DNA from: Paracoccaceae bacterium
Lineage (GTDB): Bacteria; Pseudomonadota; Alphaproteobacteria; Rhodobacterales; Rhodobacteraceae
Reading direction: 5' to 3'
DNA: 25,541 bases
Assembly: GCA_003447515.1 (NCBI GenBank)
Contig: DLZA01000361.1
Coordinates: 1-25,541 of the forward strand
Below, piece by piece: positions 7,566 through 15,610 of the stretch; the stretch's first letter is position 1, and each line of letters starts with the position of its first letter. The position numbers and the translations under genes were made by a program. Below the pieces are notes generated by a model. That model did no database searches. It had not been told where the DNA came from and worked only from the letters and a program-made list of their open reading frames with translations.

Positions 7566-10500
7566 TCGGCTTTTTCGCTCGCCACTCAGTCGCTGCCAAT
7601 CTGTTCTTGATCGCGGGATTATTTTTAGGGCTAAGCGCCATTGGGGGTATGGAGCGTGAGACATTTCCTGAATTTTCGGCCTCGCGCGTTTCAGTAACGG
7701 TGGCGTACCCCGGTGCTACAGCGCAAGACGTAGATCAAGAAATTTGCAAATTGCTGGATGACGGTTTGCGTGCTGTGAACGGTTTGGACGACATGACATG
7801 TCAGTCCGTTCCGGCCCGCGCGAGTGCCACACTAATAATGGCCGAAGGCGGTGATATCACGCAGTTCTTCAATGACATTTTTTCAGAAGTCGCTGCTATA
7901 CAAGATCTGCCAGATGGCGCTGAAGAACCAAGCGTTTCGATTGCGGGTCGCACAGAACAGATTGCGCTTTTGGCGGTTTCGGGCCTTGCGTCGGATGAAG
8001 CATTGGTGCGCTACGCGGGTGCGCTTGCAGCTGATTTGGCGTCTCTCTCAGGGGTGGCATCTGCAACTGTTCGCGGTGTCTCAACCTTGGAATACGTGGT
8101 GCATTTGGATGACGTTGCCCTTCAGCGCTACGGCCTGTCCCCAAAAGACGTTGCCGACGCGATATCAAAGCGCTCGACCTCCAGCCCGCTCGGAACTGTC
8201 GAGACAGCCGCGGAAAACTACAGCCTGCGCATCGACGGCAGACAGCGCAGTGTTGCGGATCTAAAAAAGCTGACCATCATAGAGGGTAGCGCCGGCGATA
8301 CTGTGCGCTTGTCTAACGTTGCGAATGTGACGCTTGCACTGGCGGATACGGCGCTGCGCTCAGAAATCGAGGGTCAGAAAGCCGCGATTATCACACTCAA
8401 CAAAACCTCTGATGACGACGCAATCGAAGCCTACGCAACTGTAGAGAGCTACCTTGCAAAGCTTAGAACACAGATTGGCGGAGGTCTGAAACTTACAATC
8501 ATTAATAATTCGACAGAGGTGATTTCTGACCGCATCACGCTCGTTCTGAAAAATGCCCTGCAATCCTTGGCACTGGTTTTCATCATCATGTGTCTGTTTT
8601 TTTCGTTGCGGGATGCTTTGTGGATCTCAATGGCGCTGCCGTTTTCCTTTTTGCTTGGGCTTTTCATCATGGGCGCGCTCGGAGTGACCATCAATGTCAT
8701 CTCGGTTCTGGCGCTTTTGATGTCCATCGGCATCATCATGGACGACAGTATCGTAATCGCCGAAAATATCGACAAATGGCGTGACACGCTTCCGCCGAAA
8801 GAAGCAGCGGTCAAAGGCACAAGTGAAGTTATAGTTGGCGTGGTATCGTCGTTTCTGACCACGGCTGCCGTCTTTGGTCCGTTGATGTTTCTGTCAGGAG
8901 AGATAGGGTCAATTTTGAAAGTGATCCCGATTGTCTTGCTGGTCACGCTATTAGCCTCGCTTGTAGAGGCCTTCTTGATCTTGCCCAATCACCTGTCTCA
9001 TGCCGTGCCGCGCACAAGTGACACCCGCAAACGAATGATCCCGCGCCTGTTAGAAGCTTTTTGTGATCGCGGCATCGTTCCGCTCGTCACATTCATAACG
9101 CGGTGGCGCTATGCGACATTGGGTGCGACGATCGGTGCGTTCATCCTATGCATCGGATTGGTGACTTCAGGACAAGTTCGTTTGATCGGCTTTCCCCAAA
9201 CCGATGCCGATACCCTTGAAGTACGTATCGCACTCACGCCGGGTTTGCAGTTTGATCAAACGCAAAGTGCAGTGGCCAAAGTGCTAGCTGGAGTCGAGCA
9301 GATAGATGCGCGCTACACGCCCGGCACCAATGGCGTGTTGCCTTTGGTAGAGCGTGTCCTGGTTGAATATGGCCGCAACAGCGACGTCAGTAACAATGGC
9401 CCACACACTGCAACGGTCACAGTGGATATACTGACAAGCGAAAGGCGCAATGTGTCATCCGCCGAACTTCTCGACAATGTAAAAGCAGCCACTGGACCAA
9501 TCCCCGATCTGTCCCAGATCAACTATACTACAACCAGCGTGACGCCCGGCGGGAGTGACATTGATATCTCAGTCATGTCACAGGATATAGATGATTTGGC
9601 GGAGGCGTCTTCAGAATTGTTGACTGCTTTGGCCGCGCGCAGCGATGTACGATCTGTCTATTCTGACTTCACGTTAGGCCAGAACGAAGTGCAATTGATG
9701 CTCACCGCGTATGGCAGCTCGCTCGGCCTGACCACGTCTGGGTTGTCAGAGCAATTGCGCACCTCGTTTACAGGTACGACCACAGATACGTTTCGAGTGG
9801 GGCAAACCGGTTTCGACGTCATAGTAAGTCAACCAGATGTGGCCGAAAGCCTGACTGCTTTGCGCGCCTTGCCTGTCACCTTGCCAACCGGAGAACAAGC
9901 CGCGCTGTCGCGCGTTGCGGACATTTCCAAGGCATCGACATTTTCGCAGATCACTCGCGAGAATGGCCTTGCCCGGGCACGTATCATCGGCGAGATCGAC
10001 CGAAATGTGCAAACCGCCAATGGCATTAGTGAAATCGCTCTAAGGCAGCTCGCACCGGACATCGCGGCCAAATATCCGAATGTCACTTTTTCCGTCGGCG
10101 GCGCGACGGAGAGTCAGGCAGAAACGCAAGGCTCGATCTTTAGCGCCTTGGCCATTGGGCTTGTGGTGGTTTATCTCGTGCTGGCCTTCCAGTTCAGAAG
10201 CTATGTTCTGCCGATCTTCATCATGACGTCGATCCCTTTTGCTCTCATCGGTGTCATCTTGGGTCATTTGGCAATCGGCATTGATATGTCAATGCCCTCT
10301 GTGATCGGTTTTGCGTCACTGGCCGGCATAGTCGTGAATAACGCGATCCTGTTTGTCGGCTTTTTTGAGCAGAACGCACAAAATACGGATCATGTGACAG
10401 CGGCTGTTGAAGCCATGCGTCGTCGTTTCAGACCGGTTTTGCTTGCCTCGACCACGACATTCATCGGCCTTTTGCCGGTGGTTTTTGAAACCTCCCCCTC

Positions 10501-10675
10501 GCTGGTGACGATTGTCCCTGTTGTTGTCTCCGTCGCCTTTGGTGTTCTGGCTTCGCTAGTTCTGGTGGTGCTGGTTTTCCCTGCCGTCTTGGCCTCCTAT
10601 TTCGACTTCGCCAACGTCGAGCGTTGGATCGAAGGCGGCCGAGCAACAGTTAAAAAAGGAAATTTCGCTCAATGA
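7562..10675 (+). CDS. RND efflux permease (AcrB/MMPL-like)
   Basis: A 1037-aa proton-driven inner-membrane exporter, the usual RND length, with 12 TM helices in two repeats. It begins with an N-terminal TM (residues 1-30), then a large periplasmic porter domain, TM2-7 from about residue 335, a second periplasmic domain, and TM8-12 from about residue 855. The proton-relay aspartates are present as D394-D395 in GIIMDDSIVIAENI. The TM10 position that is lysine in AcrB (K940) is asparagine here (GIVVNNAI, N926-N927), as in a recognised subgroup of proteobacterial RND pumps. The gene joins the adaptor and the outer-membrane gene by 4-bp overlaps. Substrates are not predictable. Confidence 0.95.
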   Translation: MIGFFARHSVAANLFLIAGLFLGLSAIGGMERETFPEFSASRVSVTVAYPGATAQDVDQEICKLLDDGLRAVNGLDDMTCQSVPARASATLIMAEGGDITQFFNDIFSEVAAIQDLPDGAEEPSVSIAGRTEQIALLAVSGLASDEALVRYAGALAADLASLSGVASATVRGVSTLEYVVHLDDVALQRYGLSPKDVADAISKRSTSSPLGTVETAAENYSLRIDGRQRSVADLKKLTIIEGSAGDTVRLSNVANVTLALADTALRSEIEGQKAAIITLNKTSDDDAIEAYATVESYLAKLRTQIGGGLKLTIINNSTEVISDRITLVLKNALQSLALVFIIMCLFFSLRDALWISMALPFSFLLGLFIMGALGVTINVISVLALLMSIGIIMDDSIVIAENIDKWRDTLPPKEAAVKGTSEVIVGVVSSFLTTAAVFGPLMFLSGEIGSILKVIPIVLLVTLLASLVEAFLILPNHLSHAVPRTSDTRKRMIPRLLEAFCDRGIVPLVTFITRWRYATLGATIGAFILCIGLVTSGQVRLIGFPQTDADTLEVRIALTPGLQFDQTQSAVAKVLAGVEQIDARYTPGTNGVLPLVERVLVEYGRNSDVSNNGPHTATVTVDILTSERRNVSSAELLDNVKAATGPIPDLSQINYTTTSVTPGGSDIDISVMSQDIDDLAEASSELLTALAARSDVRSVYSDFTLGQNEVQLMLTAYGSSLGLTTSGLSEQLRTSFTGTTTDTFRVGQTGFDVIVSQPDVAESLTALRALPVTLPTGEQAALSRVADISKASTFSQITRENGLARARIIGEIDRNVQTANGISEIALRQLAPDIAAKYPNVTFSVGGATESQAETQGSIFSALAIGLVVVYLVLAFQFRSYVLPIFIMTSIPFALIGVILGHLAIGIDMSMPSVIGFASLAGIVVNNAILFVGFFEQNAQNTDHVTAAVEAMRRRFRPVLLASTTTFIGLLPVVFETSPSLVTIVPVVVSVAFGVLASLVLVVLVFPAVLASYFDFANVERWIEGGRATVKKGNFAQ

Positions 10676-12024
10676 AAACTAAATTCATCCTGAGCACGGC
10701 GCTGGCTCTTTCCTTGTCCGCCTGCACAGCTGCTGGGCCCGATTTTACGCCACCAAGCATGAACATGCCTGCCGCATTTACAGCAGGGGGTGGCTCATCG
10801 CTCCAGTCTCCCGAATTGCAGATGTGGTGGCGCGAGTTGAAGGATCCGCTGTTGAACGATTTGGTTGCTCAAGGGCTCGCAAACAATCTGACAATTCAAA
10901 CCAGCCTCGCCCGCATTCGCAAATCCGAAGCACAACTGCGAGCAACTGGAATCAATGCACAAACGACAGGCAATCTCACCAGCTCAGTCAACCGCACTGG
11001 TGTGGATAATCTGCCTACAACAACGAACGACACGAGCAGCCTAGGTGGGACATTCGTGATTGATTTGTTTGGCGGCATAAAGCGTGGTCAAGAACAGGCC
11101 GCCGCCAATCTGGAAGCCTCAGGTTTCAATTTGGGTGACGCGCGCGCAGCCGTGACACAATCCATCGTCATGCACTATGTTTCTGCAAGCTTCGCTCAAG
11201 AGGCCGCCGCCTTGACCCGCAAAACTGTTGCCAGTCGCGAGCAAACCCTCTCATTAGTGCGTGCTAAAAGACGGGCAGGCACGGCATCAGAATTTGAAAT
11301 TGTGCAAACGGAAGCGGACCTATTTACGGCTGAGGCAGATTTGCAAGGATATCTTTCAAATTTTGAGAGTTCTGTTTTTGCGATGACTACCGTGCTGGAT
11401 GCCGACCCTGCTCCGACCCTGCTCAAAATGCAGCGCGGTGCACCACAAGCTAGCCCTAGAGGGACCAGTCTGCTCGGAAAACCAGCAGATTTACTCCGTA
11501 ATATCCCCAGTGTACGCGTTGCAGAAAGCACTTATGCAGCTGCCGTCGCGGGATTGGGTGTGCAAGAGGCTAAGCTTTTGCCATCCCTGACGCTTTCAGG
11601 CAAGCTGACGGTGAACGATCCGAAGTCTTGGAGCTTTGGACCTGCGATTTCGCTCCCGGTGTTCAATCAGCCTGCATTAAAGGCAAACCGAGACGCACAA
11701 ATCGCAGTAGTCGAAGAAGCTATGCTTAACTGGCGGGCCGCAGTTCGCGCTGCGGTGGGGGATGTAGAAACCCAATCACACAGCTTGCTCCGTTCGAATA
11801 GACAAGTCTCGCTACTGCGTCTTGCAGTTGGATCAAGTGAGAAGGCTTTGGCGTTAAATAAGGCTAATTTTGAAGCTGGAAGATCTTCGCTTATCGAATT
11901 GCTTGACGCTGAGCGAACAACCTCTGCCCGTCGTTTGGCGCTGGCTGCAGAAGTGCAAAGCGCAACGATTGAATGGGCTAACTTGCAGGTGGCTTTGGGA
12001 CGTGGATGGAAGATTAAACAATGA
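10672..12024 (+). CDS. Outer-membrane efflux lipoprotein (NodT/OprM type)
   Basis: The outer-membrane channel of the RND system, 450 aa. A signal peptide ends in the lipobox LSAC with acylated C18. Two repeated OEP domains follow: the first around WWRELKDPLLNDLVAQGLANN (about 52-72) and the second from about residue 275. The C-terminal half has the helical stretch EKALALNKANFEAGRSSLIELLDAERT typical of TolC-family channels. It closes the three-gene pump operon and overlaps the permease stop by four bases. An AT-rich inverted repeat lies about 160 bp downstream. Confidence 0.93.
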   Translation: MKTKFILSTALALSLSACTAAGPDFTPPSMNMPAAFTAGGGSSLQSPELQMWWRELKDPLLNDLVAQGLANNLTIQTSLARIRKSEAQLRATGINAQTTGNLTSSVNRTGVDNLPTTTNDTSSLGGTFVIDLFGGIKRGQEQAAANLEASGFNLGDARAAVTQSIVMHYVSASFAQEAAALTRKTVASREQTLSLVRAKRRAGTASEFEIVQTEADLFTAEADLQGYLSNFESSVFAMTTVLDADPAPTLLKMQRGAPQASPRGTSLLGKPADLLRNIPSVRVAESTYAAAVAGLGVQEAKLLPSLTLSGKLTVNDPKSWSFGPAISLPVFNQPALKANRDAQIAVVEEAMLNWRAAVRAAVGDVETQSHSLLRSNRQVSLLRLAVGSSEKALALNKANFEAGRSSLIELLDAERTTSARRLALAAEVQSATIEWANLQVALGRGWKIKQ

Positions 12025-12182
12025 TCTGACTTGAATTCTTTGGCAAATAAGAGACTCAAATAAAACTCTCTATGTCGTCAAATTGAGCCGAGAGACAGTT
12101 TACGACCCTGAAAGGTTTTGAACTAAAAGCTGGCGCCTCGGGACAATATTGATTTGCTTCATATAATGAGTGAGCTCCATTA

Positions 12183-12206
12183 AAGAATGAAAAAATTTTC
12201 ATTCTT
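12183..12206. repeat. AT-rich inverted repeat, possible bidirectional terminator
   Basis: AAGAATGAAAA (12183-12193) is mirrored by TTTTCATTCTT (12196-12206). It sits between the ends of two convergent transcripts, the pump operon and the coiled-coil gene, and overlaps that gene's stop codon. A/T runs on both sides of the centre could act as weak terminator tracts in either direction, but the stem is low in GC and the loop is very tight, so termination is uncertain. The rest of 12025-12204 shows nothing recognisable. Confidence 0.45.
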
Positions 12207-12708
12207 AATCAGTAAACAGGTTCGTGATTTCATCATCGTCCCCATACACTCTCATATCTTTAGTTAACAAAAAGGGGCTACGTTTTTTGTGAGGTTTTGC
12301 AAAGTCGGCTAATGTCTCTGTAAATTTCCGCCATACTTCATTCACGTCAGCTCGGGTTTTTTTAAGTTCAGCTTTGAGTTCAGTTACCTCTTTTTTCAAT
12401 TGTTCTTTATCGTGCTCTGATGCTTCCAGCCTCTGTTTAATGAAATTAAGCTCTAACTGTGCTCTTAGCGCGTCTAGTTCGTGCTGTGAGGTGAACATTG
12501 AAGAAGGGATGTCTCTTGTGTTTTCACTTCTAACTTGGGGACTCCGCTCTTCACGTGCTTTCATCCAGTTCGCCAGATCACTAGGCCGGATCGCCCAATG
12601 GTTCTGATTATTACGGTGGGCTGCTAATTCTAAACTTTTTATGTTGTTCATGATTGTTTTACGACTTACGCCAGCTTTTATTGCCGCTGCTTGAGGTGAT
12701 AACATCAT
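12205..12708 (-). CDS. Helix-turn-helix / coiled-coil protein
   Basis: A 167-aa protein I cannot assign to a named family. Residues 3-50 look like an excisionase/MerR-like winged helix: SPQAAAIKAGVSRKTIMNNI, then HRNNQNHWAIRPSDLANWMK. Residues about 75-135 form a charged heptad-rich coiled coil, and the tail is acidic (GDDDEITNLFTD). HTH plus coiled-coil proteins of this kind occur on alphaproteobacterial plasmids and islands, where some help plasmid mobilisation or partition; that link is by resemblance only. The start has two ATGs in tandem; the first overlaps the TGA of an upstream open frame. The surrounding DNA is AT-rich and gene-poor, suggesting acquired DNA. Confidence 0.65.
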   Translation of the reverse strand: MMLSPQAAAIKAGVSRKTIMNNIKSLELAAHRNNQNHWAIRPSDLANWMKAREERSPQVRSENTRDIPSSMFTSQHELDALRAQLELNFIKQRLEASEHDKEQLKKEVTELKAELKKTRADVNEVWRKFTETLADFAKPHKKRSPFLLTKDMRVYGDDDEITNLFTD

Positions 12709-12947
12709 CGAAATAAAAGTCCAATTAACCAGTGGGATGTATCACGTGTATCAGCGGGAACTCCCACCAACAAGGGAATGATGTTTTTTGAGTTTACCGT
12801 CCATTTGAGCGTAATATTCTCATATTCTCCGCTCTGATTGAATTTAGGTCCATGGTAAACGTCTGAACCGCCGTTAAATATGTTAGATTTACAAATAACA
12901 CGTTGCTCACTTTCATTTGCGACAACAGTAATCAGTGGAGATTGAGG
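12705..12947 (-). pseudogene. Gene remnant: 80-codon open frame without a start codon
   Basis: An open frame of 80 codons ends in a TGA overlapping the ATG of the HTH/coiled-coil gene. It contains no ATG in frame; the only non-ATG candidates (CTG, ATT) lack a ribosome site. The predicted peptide looks protein-like, with SNIFNGGSDVYHGPKFNQSG and later NITLKWTVNSKNIIPLL. A second open frame of 54 codons (13077-12913), also on the minus strand, overlaps its beginning, so a frameshift between the two could have split one gene. The family is not recognised. A chance open frame is possible but this length is uncommon in such AT-rich DNA. Confidence 0.35.
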
Positions 12948-13180
12948 TTAGGGGCAATTCTGTCGTGGGTACTGTAAGGTGAGTAAAAAATTTTTTGTGA
13001 GTAAAAATAATTATACGTGCTTCGGAAGTTGAAACAAATTTTTTAACAAGGAACACATCACAGCTATTTTTAGAAACTCAAATCTGGAAGTAAGTTTTTG
13101 AGCATCATAGACTCTAAACTATACGACTATTTGTTTTTGATGTTGTTAACGCCACCCTTTCGTCCTCAACGGTAAGCCAT
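12948..13180. other. AT-rich spacer without a confident gene
   Basis: Apart from the 54-codon minus-strand open frame (13077-12913) that may be the 5' part of the adjacent remnant, I see no gene, RNA or repeat. One 60-base line (13081-13140) has 18 G/C bases, showing how AT-rich the stretch is. Confidence 0.5.
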
Positions 13181-13888
13181 CTAGTATTCAATAATTTGTT
13201 CCATTGCCCCTTGTGCCCTCATGCCACAATAAGAGTTGCATTGTCGTGTAGGATTCAGTGAAAGGCCATTTGGTCCTAACTCTATACGAAGAGTGCATGC
13301 TGAGACATTATCTTGATAAACCCATTGCTTATTAACCTTATCAGCGCGCCCTGCTAAAGAACACATGTGAGCGTTTGCGCCGATATAATCGAAGTTGAAC
13401 GCCATTGTGCCAGATATACTAACTCCGCGAAAACTTGGTCCACCACGAAACCAACTCACACATTGACCCCAGTCACTGAGCTGAGTTTGAGCAGGACAAA
13501 TATTGGAAACAGGATCTCCTTCATAAACAAATGTTGCAAAATTCCGCCCAAGTTCAAGAACAAAAACTCCGTTAGAAATCTCTTCCAATCTTTGGACGTA
13601 TGAATTGCGGAGACAATTAAATTTGTGTCCACATTTATTACGGCTCTTTATCCACGACCGTTGCGTATTTTTTAATTTTATGGGTGTTAGCCAGTCTGCT
13701 GAAGTCTTTGCTGATCTATAAGCTTCCCCCATTATGTCGTCTAAAGCTGATAGCTCTGGATAGTCACATATCGCATGTTCGGTGGCTGTAGATGCTTTGT
13801 TGCAGTCAAAGCTAGCTGCGGCAATCACATCATTAAAGCCAATTGAAAATAGTAGCGTTGCACTAAAAAATCTAATGTACTTAAACAT
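13181..13888 (-). CDS. Secreted cysteine-rich protein with LprI-like domain
   Basis: A 235-aa exported protein. The signal peptide covers about residues 1-25 (ending VIAAA). Residues about 27-104 match the LprI/DUF1311 pattern: FDCNKASTATEHAICDYPEL, a W in the middle, and RNKCGHKFNCLRNSYVQRL, with four cysteines C29, C41, C86 and C92. Family members include a mycobacterial lysozyme-inhibiting lipoprotein, but many have no known role, and no lipobox is seen here. The C-terminal half (about 110-235) holds six more cysteines and is not recognised. No obvious ribosome site precedes the ATG. It stands alone, on the same strand as the remnant and HTH gene, with about 230 bp between them. Confidence 0.75.
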   Translation of the reverse strand: MFKYIRFFSATLLFSIGFNDVIAAASFDCNKASTATEHAICDYPELSALDDIMGEAYRSAKTSADWLTPIKLKNTQRSWIKSRNKCGHKFNCLRNSYVQRLEEISNGVFVLELGRNFATFVYEGDPVSNICPAQTQLSDWGQCVSWFRGGPSFRGVSISGTMAFNFDYIGANAHMCSLAGRADKVNKQWVYQDNVSACTLRIELGPNGLSLNPTRQCNSYCGMRAQGAMEQIIEY

Positions 13889-14221
13889 GATCTGTGGACC
13901 CCGTCTCAGAAAATAATTCTATTTGATTTCAATTCATTAATACTTTTTATCACATTTAAATACGAAAAGGTCGGCTAACACAGTCGTTTTGCTGTTTTTA
14001 AAGGTTTCACCGAATCTTAACTATTTTGAGCATGCAAATCCCAAAGGCTCTAATATCTATAGCATCAAGATATTGTTCATAGGAGGCAATGCACTGCTGA
14101 AGCCAGATCTACTAAAGAACTCTAATCAATGATTTCGTTTAATTAAGAAAAACGTAAGTTGATGTCAAAACACGTCTACAAAATTTGAATCATGCATCTT
14201 GGGTCTTCTTGTATTCACTTG
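13889..14221. other. Gene-free AT-rich intergenic stretch
   Basis: These 333 bp hold no credible gene. A perfect AGGAGG occurs at about 14082, but the ATG after it opens only three codons. A 16-codon ATG frame at 14032 runs into a stop and is not supported. It probably contains the promoter of the LprI-like gene (leftward) and the 3' end of the catabolic transcript, but I see no convincing terminator hairpin. Confidence 0.5.
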
Positions 14222-14917
14222 TCAGGTTCGAGCGTCCTCAAAGGCTGTCCATGCGGCTTTAAACGCTTCAAAATCAAAGCCATTTTGGCGGGCTGGATCG
14301 AGCACCAATTTTTCGGTGTCCAATAGCTTGTGAATTGCTGCTTCGAGGGTTGGGAGAACGTGTACTGGAATAATAATAGCACCGTGCCGGTCTGCATGGA
14401 TTAGATCGCCATCAGTTACCTGCATCCCAAAGATTGTAACAGGTATACCCACCTCTTTGACATGGACAAATCCGTGACTGGGTCCGATTGAACCTGCAAC
14501 AATCTGAAAACCCTCTGGTACGTCACCAAGATCGCGCATTACACCGTTGGTCAGGGCACCTGACATGCCAAACCCTTTATGAACGGTCGAATTTATCTCG
14601 CCCCAATAGGCGCCAATACAGTGGGGAAAATCAGTATCTTCAACTACTGCAACCGAGGGCTGGGGCCCTTCAGCCATGTGGCGATAATAGTCCATGCGGC
14701 GTGTCTTGATCACATCTGGGGCCTCTTTTGGTGGAGCAACTGCTGCTATGCGTGCTGTGCGCGCATAGCCAACAATTGCAGGGGCATCAGGATGTGACGC
14801 AAGCATTGTTCCGCGAGTAAAAGCATTAAACCCACGTTGACCCTCGGCAACTTCAATTGCGTTGCATACCGTTGGAGTGTCCACTTGCTGTAATAATTTC
14901 AAAAGTGTGTCGTTCAT
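14222..14917 (-). CDS. RraA-family aldolase-like protein
   Basis: A 231-aa member of the RraA / HMG-CHA aldolase superfamily, which includes class II pyruvate aldolases cleaving 4-hydroxy-4-methyl-2-oxoglutarate and related acids. The core signature is visible: GEINSTVHKGFGMSGALTNG (about 106-125), directly followed by VMRD with R128 and D129 in the catalytic Arg-Asp position, and GDLIHADRHGAIIIP (170-184). The name RNase E inhibitor RraA is less likely given the catabolic neighbourhood. It is the last gene of the run; its ATG directly abuts the hydrolase stop (TGA-ATG), indicating translational coupling. A role in carbon-carbon cleavage or decarboxylation releasing pyruvate or a similar product is inferred. 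The substrate is unknown. Confidence 0.85.
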   Translation of the reverse strand: MNDTLLKLLQQVDTPTVCNAIEVAEGQRGFNAFTRGTMLASHPDAPAIVGYARTARIAAVAPPKEAPDVIKTRRMDYYRHMAEGPQPSVAVVEDTDFPHCIGAYWGEINSTVHKGFGMSGALTNGVMRDLGDVPEGFQIVAGSIGPSHGFVHVKEVGIPVTIFGMQVTDGDLIHADRHGAIIIPVHVLPTLEAAIHKLLDTEKLVLDPARQNGFDFEAFKAAWTAFEDART

Positions 14918-15610
14918 TCAGGCCTCCAGCCAGCGGACCAGAGCCGCGTTTGTCAATTCGGGTTGTTCAAGAGTCGGTAAATGGCCTGCGCCCTTAATAA
15001 TTTCGAGCCGTGCATTGGGGATCAGCGCAGCCATTAGTTCATGTCGTGATATCGGACATAGCCTATCATCGCGCCCACACAAAACAAGCGCTGGTACGTC
15101 AAAGCAAGGCAGAGCGTCTGACTGGTCTGGCCGGTCCATTAATGCACGTGATTGCTCTAAAAAGACATGTGGCCCGAGGTTAAGTGCCATCTCCATGCAA
15201 AGGTTTAAAATATTTCTACGCTGTGGCGATTTGCTTAGGTAGTGTGGTTTCATCTCATTGCGCATTACCGCGGCTAGGTTTTGATCGCGCACCTTGGCCA
15301 TTTGTACCATTCTGCGAGCTTTAATTTGATCGTCTTCTGCCAAAGGATTTGTGTCCATCAAAGCAATACGCTCAATACGTGCTGGAGCTTTGCGCATAAT
15401 TTCCATCGCAACGATGCCACCCATTGAAAGCCCGGCAAGTGCAAAACGATCTGGAGCATTGGCCAACACATCCGTAGCCAAATCCTCGATGGATGTGTGC
15501 CCAGAAATTGGCGCACATATTAAAGTACGTCGTCCGGAGAACGCCGCGATTTGTGGACCAAATAGCTGTGCATCACACATCATTCCTGGGATCAGGACAA
15601 GCGGTGTCAT
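14918..15610 (-). CDS. Alpha/beta hydrolase
   Basis: A 230-aa cytoplasmic hydrolase with an alpha/beta fold. The nucleophile elbow GLSMGG places the serine at S62, the acid is probably D182 in CGRDDRLCP, and the histidine is H210 in GAGHLPTLEQP. The oxyanion region VLIPGMMCD is at residues 5-13. The reaction could be ester, lactone, thioester or carbon-carbon hydrolysis. Its ATG overlaps the stop of the MetE-like gene by four bases, and its stop abuts the aldolase-like gene, so it belongs to the same pathway. Confidence 0.88.
   Translation of the reverse strand: MTPLVLIPGMMCDAQLFGPQIAAFSGRRTLICAPISGHTSIEDLATDVLANAPDRFALAGLSMGGIVAMEIMRKAPARIERIALMDTNPLAEDDQIKARRMVQMAKVRDQNLAAVMRNEMKPHYLSKSPQRRNILNLCMEMALNLGPHVFLEQSRALMDRPDQSDALPCFDVPALVLCGRDDRLCPISRHELMAALIPNARLEIIKGAGHLPTLEQPELTNAALVRWLEA

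Noticed and set aside
8449..8988. 179-codon minus-strand open frame inside the RND permease gene
   Set aside because: It is antisense to a well-supported coding region, with low-complexity composition and no family resemblance.
14032..14130. Short frames around a perfect AGGAGG in the gap before the aldolase-like gene
   Set aside because: The frames are 3-16 codons long, and the ATG is too close to AGGAGG for good initiation.
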